Made by a program: the position numbers and the translations under genes. From Gemmataceae bacterium (GTDB lineage Bacteria; Planctomycetota; Planctomycetia; Gemmatales; Gemmataceae): a stretch of 32,187 nt of DNA. The stretch is from contig JAIEQO010000080.1 of NCBI GenBank assembly GCA_019747655.1, forward strand, positions 1 through 32,187, read 5' to 3'. Each line of letters starts with the position of its first letter. The stretch's first letter is position 1. The notes beneath the pieces were generated by a model. The model made no database searches. It saw only the letters and a list, made by a program, of their open reading frames with translations, and had not been told where the DNA came from. This document shows, in pieces, positions 15,963 to 23,414 of the stretch.

Positions 15963-16964
15963 ATGACCCCCCGTGTCCCCCGCCGCCGGGCCTTCACGCT
16001 CATCGAGCTGCTCGTCGTCATCGCCATCATCGCCGTGCTCATCGGGCTCCTGCTCCCGGCCGTCCAGAAGGTCCGGGCCGCGGCCGCCCGGATGAAGTGC
16101 CAGAACAACCTGAAGCAAATCGGCTTGGCCCTGCACAACCACGAGAGCGGCCTCGGGTTCTACCCGACCGGGTACTGGCGGAAGACGTGGCCGACCGACC
16201 CGACCAACCCGAAGGGGCACTTCCGGTGGTCGGCCCTGGCCCAACTCACCCCGTACCTCGAACAGACCAACGTCTACAACGCCCTCGACCTGACGTACCC
16301 GCTCTACGGCGGCGGGTCGCTCCAGCCGGAGGTCATCCCGTTCCCGCCCAACCGCCCCGCTGTCGCGGCCATCGTCTCCATCTTCCTCTGCCCGTCCGAC
16401 GAGACCCGCACCGTCATCCTTGGGCAGGGGCCGAGCAACTACGTGGCGTGCAGCGGGGCCAACTTGAGCGGGGACGCCCTGACCGGGGACGGGATGTTCA
16501 AGGGGGTCAACCTCGACGTCGAGAAGAACGCCGGGGTGAAGGTCGCCGCCGTCCGGGACGGGCTGTCGAATACCGTCGCCTTCTCCGAAACGCTGCTCGG
16601 GCCGGGCGGGGAAGCCCCGCCCGGGGCGGCCGACGTGCGGCTCTACTACAAGGACGTGAACGCCCTGTCCGAGGGGAACTGCTCGGCCAGCACCAAGTTC
16701 GTCACCGACCGCGGGGCGCTGTGGGCCGACGGGGCGTACAACTGCACCCTCTACAACAACGTGCTGCCCCCTAACAGCCCCACGATGGACTGCGTCCAGC
16801 ACAGTAACCCCGCCTGGAAGGCGGCCCGGAGCCGGCACGACGGCGGGGTGAACGCCCTCCTCGGGGACGGGTCGGTCCGGTTCGTCCGGGACGCCGTCGC
16901 CGTCCCGACCTGGCAGGCCCTCGGGACCCGGGCCGGGGACGAGGTCATCCCCGGCGACTTCTAA
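15963..16964 (+). CDS. DUF1559 prepilin-like protein
   Basis: 333 residues. The N-terminus has a type IV prepilin/pseudopilin leader: basic RVPRRRA then [20 protein letters not shown], with cleavage expected before Phe. This is followed by [20 protein letters not shown] and a [12 protein letters not shown] motif that define planctomycete DUF1559 proteins. The C-terminus has the usual [16 protein letters not shown] segment. These proteins are highly expanded in Planctomycetes and probably form surface or periplasmic pseudopilin structures. Position 25 bases after the small membrane peptide and 23 bases before the DUF4198-like gene suggests one transcript under the NikR-type operator. Confidence 0.95.
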   Translation: MTPRVPRRRAFTLIELLVVIAIIAVLIGLLLPAVQKVRAAAARMKCQNNLKQIGLALHNHESGLGFYPTGYWRKTWPTDPTNPKGHFRWSALAQLTPYLEQTNVYNALDLTYPLYGGGSLQPEVIPFPPNRPAVAAIVSIFLCPSDETRTVILGQGPSNYVACSGANLSGDALTGDGMFKGVNLDVEKNAGVKVAAVRDGLSNTVAFSETLLGPGGEAPPGAADVRLYYKDVNALSEGNCSASTKFVTDRGALWADGAYNCTLYNNVLPPNSPTMDCVQHSNPAWKAARSRHDGGVNALLGDGSVRFVRDAVAVPTWQALGTRAGDEVIPGDF

Positions 16965-16987
16965 ACCCATCCTTCGCGGAGGTCCCC

Positions 16988-17680
16988 GTGCGATACCTCA
17001 CGGCTGCTCTCGCCACCCTCGCCGTCGTGTCCGCCGCCCCGGCCCACTTCGTGTTCGTGTACGTCGCCGACGGCGGCACCGAGGCCCGGCTCGTGTTCGG
17101 GCACACCGCCGCCCCGGACCCGAACAGCTTCCCGACCCGGGCCGAGAAGACCACCCTGACCGCCCGCGATGGCAGCGGAGCGGAGACGAAGCTCGCGGTC
17201 GAGAAGGGGGACGGGAATTACTTTCGGGCCAAGCTCCCGGGCGGAAAGACGGTCGTCGTGTACGGGACGACCGAGGCCGGGGTGACGCAGCGGGGGGACA
17301 ACCCGCCGCTCCTGTCTTGGTACTACCCGAAGGCCATCCTCGGGGACCCCTTCGCCGACCGGGCGGCGGTCGGTCCTTCCGCCCCGCTCGACATCGTCCC
17401 CGTCCGGGACGGTGGGAAGGTCCGGTTCAAGGTCGTGGCCGCCGGGAAGCCGGCCGTCGGGGTCGAGGTGACGGTGGGGCTCCCGGGCGGGGATGAGGAC
17501 AAGGCCCCGGTCGTGAAGACGGACGCCGACGGCATGACCGAGGGGTTTACCGAGGCCGGGCGGTACTGCGTGGCCGCCCGGAGGTCGGACGACAAGTCGG
17601 GGGAGCTGGGTGGCAAGAAGTACGCCGCCGTCCGGCACACCGCGACCGTCGTGTTCGACTTCGCCCCCTCCAGCAAGTAG
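16988..17680 (+). CDS. Exported DUF4198-like protein (possible nickel-uptake accessory)
   Basis: GTG 16988 follows GGAGGT (16978-16983). The 230-residue product has a signal peptide (MRYLTAALATLAVVSAAPAH), ending just before an HFVFVY segment typical of DUF4198, whose mature proteins often begin with a metal-binding His. Residues about 125-190 look like an Ig-like domain (RFKVVAAGKPAVGVEVTVGL). The C-terminal YAAVRHTATVVFDF is also characteristic. Some DUF4198 members (NikK/CbiK-like) assist nickel or cobalt import; together with nikR upstream this supports a nickel-related role here, which is inference. Confidence 0.8.
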   Translation: MRYLTAALATLAVVSAAPAHFVFVYVADGGTEARLVFGHTAAPDPNSFPTRAEKTTLTARDGSGAETKLAVEKGDGNYFRAKLPGGKTVVVYGTTEAGVTQRGDNPPLLSWYYPKAILGDPFADRAAVGPSAPLDIVPVRDGGKVRFKVVAAGKPAVGVEVTVGLPGGDEDKAPVVKTDADGMTEGFTEAGRYCVAARRSDDKSGELGGKKYAAVRHTATVVFDFAPSSK

Positions 17681-17694
17681 CCAGGAGCAGCATT

Positions 17695-17952
17695 TGGGAA
17701 CCTACGGTTCCCAGGCCCTCCCTTGAAAACCACCGGGGGTTCGCCTGACTGGTGAACCGCTGACCGGTCGGAGCTGGGAAGGTTGAGCCCCGCTCAGGCT
17801 CCCTCCGGCTCAAGGTGGCGGGGGAGAAACCCCGAGCCCCGCGTTGTGTAGGTGGTTGGTCCGGCCGCCGCCCCCCTTCCCGTCACCGCCGGCCGCCGTC
17901 GCGGGGGTGGCACGACGGGTGAGCCCCCGCGACGGCGACCGTCGGTGACGGG
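17695..17952. repeat. Structured repeat B (homolog of repeat A)
   Basis: Hairpin 1 is TGGGAACC-tac-GGTTCCCA (17695-17713), identical to copy A except that the outer C-G pair is T-A, a compensatory change. The box at 17790-17819 matches the box of copy A over about 30 bases with one indel and one substitution. An inverted repeat with 29-bp arms (17879-17907 and 17924-17952, two mismatches) has a 16-base loop, the same length as in A but a different sequence. It starts 14 bases after the DUF4198-like gene and ends 191 bases before the VapB-like start. The interval 17681-18143 contains no gene. Confidence 0.82.
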
Positions 17953-18010
17953 TGACGAGTTAGGGCGGAGGGAGGAGTGTCACGGGGGGCGAGGCCAAGA
18001 CGAAGACCTG

Positions 18011-18051
18011 GCCGGGAGTAGCACGCGGCTGCGCCGCGTGCTACTCCCGGC
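18011..18051. repeat. Large perfect palindrome, 19-bp arms
   Basis: Left arm 18011-18029 and right arm 18033-18051 are perfectly complementary around a TGC loop; the arm begins GCCGGGAGTAGCACGCGGC. It is absent from the corresponding interval of module A and so looks like a later insertion (REP or MITE-like). There is no T-run after it. Confidence 0.8.
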
Positions 18052-18128
18052 ACTCCATCACTCGCTCACTGCACCCGCTGCAACCAGCGAGGAGGGCGGA
18101 GAAGTTGCTGACGGGCCGACCCCGTCTG

Positions 18129-18143
18129 TGGTATCCTGGCGGC
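18129..18143 (+). promoter_or_regulatory. Extended -10 promoter, short or absent leader, vapBC
   Basis: TGG-TATCCT at 18129-18137, hexamer beginning 12 bases before ATG 18144. A TGACGG at 18109-18114 stands 17 bases upstream and could be a weak -35. The spacing equals that before the genes at 4289 and 14170. No ribosome-binding site fits between the -10 and the ATG. Confidence 0.5.
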
Positions 18144-18416
18144 ATGGCAACCGACCTGACCCTTTCCCCGCCCCCCCGCACGCTCGACCTGACCGGGCTC
18201 CCTGAGCCCGTCATCGAGCAGGTGACGCGGATTGTCCGTGAGGCACGGGAGAAGCAAACCGGGGAAGTGACCCCTTCTGCCGAGGGTGCACGCCCGCCGC
18301 TCCGGGGCCGACTCGCCCACCTCGGGCTCAAGACGCCGACCCTCGAAGAGTTCGAGGAAGCTCGGCGGGAGATGTGGGCGAGCTTCCCCCGCGACCTCCC
18401 GGACCAGGCTAAGTGA
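18144..18416 (+). CDS. VapB-like antitoxin (paralog B)
   Basis: 90 residues. The N-terminus MATDLTL plus TLDLTGLPEP and the following helix match the protein at 14170 at 25 of 37 positions. The C-terminal part (PTLEEFEEARREMWASFPRD) is an acidic/amphipathic segment with a Trp, as expected for a VapB tail that wraps a PIN toxin. Its stop overlaps the toxin start (GTGA, 18413-18416), giving translational coupling. The N-terminal half probably dimerises and binds DNA, although it is not a clear AbrB or ribbon-helix-helix domain. Confidence 0.8.
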   Translation: MATDLTLSPPPRTLDLTGLPEPVIEQVTRIVREAREKQTGEVTPSAEGARPPLRGRLAHLGLKTPTLEEFEEARREMWASFPRDLPDQAK

Positions 18417-18820
18417 ACGACGTCGTCGCCGACAGTCATGCCATCGTCTGGTTCCTGGCCGACCCTCCCCGGCTATCGCCGAGGGCCCTGGCCGCCCTCA
18501 CCGCCGCCCAGAACTCCGGCCGGATATGGGTCGCCACCATCACCTTCGTCGAGCTGACCTACCTCGTCGAGAAGGGAAAGCTCGACCCCCAGGTCCTCTC
18601 GGAGCTATGGACGGTCGTTCGTGACCCGTCCGAGCCGGTGGAGGCCCTCCCGCTGACGCTCGATGACGCCGCCGTGCTCGACCAAATCCCCCGCGGCACC
18701 GTGCCCGACATGCCGGACCGCATCATCTCGGCCACGGCCTTCGCTCACAAGCTCCCGCTCGTCTCGGCCGACTCGAAAATCCGCTCGCTCACCGTCCCCG
18801 GGCTCACGGTCGTCTGGTGA
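18413..18820 (+). CDS. vapC: VapC-like PIN-domain ribonuclease toxin
   Basis: 135 residues from GTG 18413. The PIN-domain acidic residues are in place: Asp7 (VVADSHAIVWFL), Glu47 (TFVELTYL), Asp102 (MPDRIISATA) and Asp120 (LVSADSKI). These coordinate Mg2+ for single-strand RNA cleavage, usually of tRNA or rRNA. The antitoxin gene directly upstream overlaps it. The pair would act as a plasmid stabilisation module. It ends before a possible terminator at about 18842. Confidence 0.92.
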   Translation: MNDVVADSHAIVWFLADPPRLSPRALAALTAAQNSGRIWVATITFVELTYLVEKGKLDPQVLSELWTVVRDPSEPVEALPLTLDDAAVLDQIPRGTVPDMPDRIISATAFAHKLPLVSADSKIRSLTVPGLTVVW

Positions 18821-18841
18821 GCCCTTTCCCGGTCCCAAACA

Positions 18842-18872
18842 GTTTTTGGCCGAAAAAGAGGGCCCTATAAGG
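18842..18872. terminator. Possible bidirectional terminator
   Basis: TTTTTGGCCGAAAAA (18843-18857) followed closely by GGGCC-ctataa-GGCCC lies between the convergent vapC gene and the minus-strand gene ending at 18956. T-runs adjoin the short stem on both strands. Stem stability is modest. Confidence 0.3.
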
Positions 18873-18955
18873 CCCGCCAAGGCGAGATGTCGAGGGGGGC
18901 CTAGGGTCAAGGTGGGGGGATTTTCGGCCCCGCAGCACCGACGAAGCCAGAGTGG

Positions 18956-19648
18956 CTACGCCGCCAGCCCCTCGCTGTCCGGCAGCTCGAACGGCTTCAC
19001 GATGGTCCGCTTCGTCCGGAGGACCGACGCCGGCAGCCGCTCCAGACCCGCCGCATGCCGTGCCTTGTTCACCCAGCGGAGGAGGTTGAAGAGCTGGACC
19101 CGCACCGGGGCGTACGGCTCGAACGGGATGGCGTAGAACGCCCGGGCCAGCTCGTCGGCCGGGAGCCGGGTGGCCAGCTCCAGGAAGTGGGCTTTGAGGT
19201 CCAAGTACCGCTCCCGCCCAATCGCCACCCGCACCCGAAGCTTGCCGTCCTCAACGGCCGGTTCGTCCGGGTCGTCGCGGCGAAGGTAGCCGCCGCGGAC
19301 CACCCGGAGCGAGTACCCGCCCACCTTCAACGCCACCTTCCGGACGTCCCGGACGTTCGCGGCCTCGGCCTCGAAGAAGTCATGCCGGCCGTGGGTCGCC
19401 ACGAGCACCCACTCCCGGCCGAACCGGAGGTAGTGGAGGTTCGCCAGCCCCGCCCGCTTCCGCCGCGACCGGGCCGACGGGCTCAGGTCGACCCCGTACT
19501 TGCCCATCATCTTCCGGTCGATGGCGGCCGGGTCCTTGCCGTCGGGGACCCGGCCCCGGACGTAGAAGAAGTACCCGTGCGGGAGGAGGTTCGCGGCCAG
19601 GTGCTGGACGAACCCTTCGAGGGAGGTGGCTTCGAACCGGTACGACAT
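18956..19648 (-). CDS. Conserved planctomycete hypothetical protein ('SYRFEATSLEGFVQ')
   Basis: 230 residues from ATG 19648, preceded by GGTGG. The start MSYRFEATSLEGFVQHLAAN, the middle RRKRAGLANLHYLRFGREW and WVLVATHGRHDFF, and the end FEPYAPVRVQLFNLLRWVNK form a well-ordered alpha/beta protein. I recall closely similar proteins as recurrent in planctomycete genomes, but without an assigned function. The frame is open to 19942, but only low-complexity residues lie upstream of this start. It precedes a 1.45-kb gene-free stretch, with which it may form one mobile or RNA-linked unit. Confidence 0.75.
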   Translation of the reverse strand: MSYRFEATSLEGFVQHLAANLLPHGYFFYVRGRVPDGKDPAAIDRKMMGKYGVDLSPSARSRRKRAGLANLHYLRFGREWVLVATHGRHDFFEAEAANVRDVRKVALKVGGYSLRVVRGGYLRRDDPDEPAVEDGKLRVRVAIGRERYLDLKAHFLELATRLPADELARAFYAIPFEPYAPVRVQLFNLLRWVNKARHAAGLERLPASVLRTKRTIVKPFELPDSEGLAA

Positions 19649-21104
19649 GACCACCGGTCGGGGTGAAGATGGGAGCTGCTTCTGTGCTCTGGTGAGCCCC
19701 CTTAACCAGCGAACCGAACCGAACAACCTCCGACGCTCCCGACCCGTCCGACAGCCGCTCGGCCTTGCCTGCCTAGCTGTCTTCCAAGTCGGGCAAGCCC
19801 ACGTAATGGGCTTGCCGCCGTCCAAAGACCTTCCAGGTTCCCGCCGCTCGTGGGTACACGGGTAGCGGGCCCCATCGATTCGTCGCCGGAAGAAGGACAC
19901 GCTCCCGCGTCTCCTTCGGCCGACCGCTTCACCTCCTGCCACAGAACAGCGACCGGCCCGAGGCTCCCGTCGGGGAGGCCTCGGGCGGACGCCGCCATCT
20001 CGACCTAGTGGAACAGTGCCGGTCTCCCCTTTCGTCGTCGTCTACGTTCGGCACCACCCGGAACGCACGAACGGGCCGCGAGTGCCTTCCCGCGAACACC
20101 GCCCGGGCAGAGGCGAAGGGTCCCCCCTCCGCGTGCCCGGCTCCTACTCAAGGACCACTCCCAGGGAACGGCTTTTGAAGCACCGAGCCGACCAGCTCGG
20201 CACCGGGGACCAACCCGGCCGCCGCACCCCTTCCCGCATTAGTCACGGCCTCCGAAGAACGAGTCACGCGGCTAGCGAGCGTCAAGGCTCGCGGTCTCAC
20301 GCCCTATGTCCGGGGTTCCCCCGCGGCATAGTTTCCAGGCCGCTCGGCCTGATTTCCTGGGGCAGAAGACAGAAGCTCCCCAGTACCCTTGAGCGTGAAC
20401 GGTTCGCCACCTCACCCCCGCCTATCGGGGTGGTGAGGCCTGTTCGGCGTCGTCTCTCGTTCCCCTCACCGGCAAGCCCTTGCCGTGCTCGTGGCACTTC
20501 GGGCCTCTCGTGGTTGAGCTCTTCGCCGCCTTCTCTCGAAGGACGCCGGGAGTGTCTCCCCCCGGGTTCGCCTGTCGCCAGGTCGAACGCTCCCCACGCC
20601 GGCCACGTTGAACGCCCATTGCAGGGTCGAACCCCGTGGGCGGGATTTGAGGGGCCTTCCTTTTTAGGCCACCTCGCACCCGCTTCGGTTCATGACGACC
20701 CGCACCAGAGGTGCGGGCGTGTCTGCGTCGCCCTTCCTCGTCGGCCGCCGTGGTGCGGCCGGGCGGATTGGATAGAAACGCCGGGATTGCTCCTCGGTCG
20801 GCCACTGCCATACGAGGGCAGTGAACCAGAGGCATTACTCCGGCGAGCCTCCATCGAGCACGGACAAGCCACTCTCGCGGCATCCGGCTCTACCGGCCGA
20901 ACACGTGGCAGGTGGTTAGCCTGCACCCCTTAGCCCGATTGGTGGTCGGGTTTACCGGGCGTGTTCGCCACTAGGAAGACGCTGTCAAGCTTCACGCATT
21001 GACGGTTCGAGCGGGCCCTATCCGGGGCTCGCTCTACGGGAGGTTATGGTGCCGGGCGCGGCTAAGGAAGCAAGGCGGCGGTGAAGAGTGACAACGGGCT
21101 GTCA
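19649..21104. other. 1.45-kb gene-free, hairpin-rich region
   Basis: No frame here has credible protein composition; the longest (20016-20933) is rich in Arg, Pro and Ser with no domain. Many local stems are visible: CCCGAGGC with GCCTCGGG near 19957-19985, CCGAGC with GCTCGG near 20183-20200, CTGGGG with CCCCAG near 20357-20383, CGCACC-aga-GGTGCG at 20701-20715, and CACTGCC with GGCAGTG near 20803-20823. This is suggestive of a long structured RNA, a decayed element or an unrecognised intron. I could not identify a group II domain V. Confidence 0.5.
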
Positions 21105-22541
21105 CTACGCCGCGGGCCGCTCCGCGTCCATCGCGTGGGCGAGGAGCTTGTAGCGGCACTGCTCGGCGAACGTCGCGAGCCCCCGCTCGCTCGCCTTCCG
21201 GTAGTGGTCGAGATCCTCGGCCGGGCCGAGCGTCAACGCCCGCTCCTCGAACGCCGCCCGCTCGGCCGCCGACAGCGACTCGAGGAACGCATCGACCCGG
21301 GCCCGTCGCTCGGCGATGAGCGCCCTCTCCGACTGGGCGGCCTCGGTCCGCTTCCGCGCCTCACGGGTCTGCTCGGCTAGCTCTTTTCGCTTCGCCTCGG
21401 CCTGGGCCGCCTTGACGGTCGAAGGGGTGAACCCGTCGGGCAGCGGGTACTCCTTCTCGATGGAGGCGTAGAGGTATCCGCTCGGCTTCTCCGGCTTGTC
21501 CTTCCGGCCCATCAGCCAGTCGAAGGCCTCGATGCGAACGGCGATGGCGTCGGCCGGCCTCTCCGCGACGAGCTTCCGGGCCGAGTCGCGGTGGACGCCC
21601 CGGCCCACCAGCTCGGCGACGAGCAGGGGTTCGGGCGGCGGGGCCGGCTTCGCCTCGACGGCCTTCGGGACCTGGACCGCCTTCCGCACGAACAGCACCC
21701 GCCACCGGCCGCGGCCGGCCTTGGCGTAGCGGTCTGTGCCGGGGAGCGGTTCGAGGAAGCCACGCTCCTCGAGCTCGCGGAGGGCCGGCTCGAGCTTCTG
21801 CTTCACCTTCCACGGCTCGTAGTCGCGGGAGAGCCCGACCTTCTCGAAGGCGAGCTCGCCCAGGTCGAACTCGAGCCGCTCGCTCCGGTAGAAGTGCTTG
21901 TCCAGGAACCGGTAGAGCCGCTTCGCGATCGCCGAGTCAAGGCTCTGGTAGAAGCCCAGGTCGATCTGCTTGATGTAGTTGGCGCGGAAGCTCTTGAACG
22001 CGACCTTGTTCCACTCGAGGAGGACCTTGCCGCCCCTCCTCCCCTGCCCCTTGCCGATGGCGACCGTGTCGAGCACGTGGAACCCGACGTCCATCCAGGC
22101 CTTGTCCTCGTTGTCCCACCAAGCGTTCTCGTAGTGCAGGTAGGCCGCCGCCCAGCGGTGGAGGCACTCCTCGATCCGCTTGTAGGAGCGGCCGTCGACC
22201 GACCAGCCGAGGAGGTTTACCAGCTCGTAGCGGGTCGTCTGGATCGTCGGCTCGGTGAAGTTGTTCTGGGCCTTGGTGAGCGCCAGCAACCCGAGGAGTA
22301 CCTCCTCGTCCTTCACCGTCGGCAGCCCGTAGGGCTCCGGCCCCGAAACCCGCAGCTTCCGGGCAACTGGCCGGCCGGTGTCCTTGTCGCTGATGATGTC
22401 CTGGAACACGAGCTCGGTGACGCCGTCCGGAACCCGGTCGGTGAGCAGCGCCACCGGGAACTCGGCGAAGTTCATCTCGTCGCGGGCCGTCGGCGTCGCC
22501 AGCGAGTCGGGGAACAGCGATGGGGTGGTGGAACGGCCCAT
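21105..22541 (-). CDS. Plasmid replication initiator protein (RepA/RPA-like)
   Basis: ATG 22541 gives 478 residues; a TTG nine bases upstream (22550) is an alternative. The N-terminal half (about 20-270) resembles the replication initiator protein A / winged-helix initiators: MNFAEFPVALLTDRVPDG, a GLPTVKDEEVLLGLLALTKA segment and KRLYRFLDKHFYRS. The C-terminal third is charged and helical (AQAEAKRKELAEQTREARKR), probably a coiled coil. Seven iteron-like repeats lie directly upstream of its start, the usual arrangement for iteron plasmids in which Rep binds the origin and represses itself. Confidence 0.85.
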   Translation of the reverse strand: MGRSTTPSLFPDSLATPTARDEMNFAEFPVALLTDRVPDGVTELVFQDIISDKDTGRPVARKLRVSGPEPYGLPTVKDEEVLLGLLALTKAQNNFTEPTIQTTRYELVNLLGWSVDGRSYKRIEECLHRWAAAYLHYENAWWDNEDKAWMDVGFHVLDTVAIGKGQGRRGGKVLLEWNKVAFKSFRANYIKQIDLGFYQSLDSAIAKRLYRFLDKHFYRSERLEFDLGELAFEKVGLSRDYEPWKVKQKLEPALRELEERGFLEPLPGTDRYAKAGRGRWRVLFVRKAVQVPKAVEAKPAPPPEPLLVAELVGRGVHRDSARKLVAERPADAIAVRIEAFDWLMGRKDKPEKPSGYLYASIEKEYPLPDGFTPSTVKAAQAEAKRKELAEQTREARKRTEAAQSERALIAERRARVDAFLESLSAAERAAFEERALTLGPAEDLDHYRKASERGLATFAEQCRYKLLAHAMDAERPAA

Positions 22542-22566
22542 ATAACCCAACTCTTCACCGCATCAC

Positions 22567-22578
22567 CTGTTACCACAA
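22567..22578 (-). promoter_or_regulatory. Possible rep promoter -10
   Basis: On the minus strand TTGTGGTAACAG contains an extended -10 (TGG-TAACAG) 26 bases before the rep ATG at 22541. The inverted iteron (22651-22672) and a GCGCC-tttag-GGCGC hairpin (22621-22635) lie just upstream, well placed for Rep autoregulation. Weak evidence. Confidence 0.3.
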
Positions 22579-22650
22579 GCCCGATTGTGCTTCGAACGGT
22601 CGTGGCCTTCACCGCGGGCAGCGCCTTTAGGGCGCAGTCAACAGAACCGG

Positions 22651-22977
22651 ACCCACCCCCGCGACACAAGTTCTTCGGGTGGCAACCGGGTGTTGTGTCC
22701 TGGGGGTGGGTCCCGGGCCGGAACTTGTGTCCTGGGGGTGGTCGGTATTGTGATCTGGGGGTGGGCTAGTTGTGTCGCCGGGGTGGCTAGCTTGTGTCGC
22801 CGGGGTGGTTTACCCGGCGCAACCCTTTGTGGTCAAAGGGTTTTCCGACCCACAACCTTTCAACCTAGATCAACCTCTCAACAACTGTCACCAGTCGTCG
22901 AGCCTTACTCTCGGTAGATGCAGGGGATCAGGGCAGGGGTGCAACCGCGTTCTGCGCTTCTGTGTCCCGGGGGTGGG
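22651..22977. repeat. Iteron array, candidate replication origin
   Basis: Six direct copies of TTGTGTCnbGGGGTGG begin at 22693, 22725, 22748, 22770, 22792 and 22960 (the last starts CTGTGTC), and one inverted copy lies at 22651-22672. The copies at 22725, 22748, 22770 and 22792 are spaced 23, 22 and 22 bases, about two helical turns. The copy at 22748 has an A in TTGTGATC. This is the classic layout of an iteron-controlled origin next to rep. Confidence 0.88.
22821..22900. other. AT-richer origin segment (possible unwinding region) with palindrome
   Basis: Between the main iteron cluster and the distal iteron, AACCCTTTG-tggt-CAAAGGGTT (22821-22842) is a perfect 9-bp inverted repeat. It is followed by about 50 bases with repeated TCAACCT/CAACC units and much lower GC than the surrounding DNA. 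This fits a duplex-unwinding segment. No perfect DnaA box is seen. Confidence 0.5.
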
Positions 22978-23323
22978 TTCACCCGCCGGAGCGGATAGAC
23001 GCTCGGCACGAGCGCGGCCGAGCTGGCGTAGGCCGGTGGTGACTGTCCGCACGGAGTAGGGGAAGCAGCCCCAACCCGCCCTCAAGACACAAACTGAACA
23101 CGCAACCACGTGCGCCGAGGGTGGGCTGCGTGGCCGGATGATTGCCCGCGTCGCGACCCGGAGTTCCAGGAGCAACGGCACGGCCCGTATGTGGCCTGGG
23201 TCGGCAAAGGGCAGGGGTCGACCCTGAAGCCCACCTTGAGCCAATCTCGGCGTTCTGAACGCCATCGCACTTTACGGCTTGTCGGATTTGCCGGATGCCC
23301 GGTAGCGTGTGGCTCACTCACCC
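22978..23323. other. Gene-free interval between origin and parA
   Basis: No credible gene or repeat is seen in this stretch. It ends at the first parS-like palindrome. Open frames here are arginine-rich shadows. Confidence 0.45.
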
Positions 23324-23338
23324 GTTTCCCGGGGAAAC
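23324..23338. promoter_or_regulatory. parS-like site 1
   Basis: GTTTCCCGGGGAAAC, a 15-bp palindrome around a central base. Four other copies flank parAB. It lies 91 bases before the parA ATG. Confidence 0.82.
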
Positions 23339-23394
23339 GAACCTTAGCGGTCCGGCCGCTGTCTGCCGATGAGAGTGGCAGCCGTAGGCCGTCC

Positions 23395-23409
23395 GTCTCC
23401 CGGGGAAAC
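23395..23409. promoter_or_regulatory. parS-like site 2, overlapping the parA ribosome-binding site
   Basis: GTCTCCCGGGGAAAC differs at one position from the other copies. Its GGGGA (23402-23406) is the only purine-rich ribosome-binding site for parA at 23415, so ParB bound here would block parA expression. Confidence 0.75.
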
Positions 23410-23414
23410 CGTTC

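Noticed and set aside
14019-17952. Integron attC sites in repeats A and B
   Set aside because: Fold and variable loop are attC-like, but no RYYYAAC/GTTRRRY core pair flanks the hairpins and no integron-type integrase insertion is recognisable in the recombinase.
20016-20933. 305-codon plus-strand frame in the gene-free region
   Set aside because: Low-complexity Arg/Pro/Ser composition, no motif, competing frames of similar quality on the other strand.
19649-21104. Group II intron
   Set aside because: I looked for a domain V (GAGC...GAAA...GGTTC) on both strands and found only partial matches near 19710-19760 (minus) and 21002 (plus), without the required stem; no reverse transcriptase is encoded.
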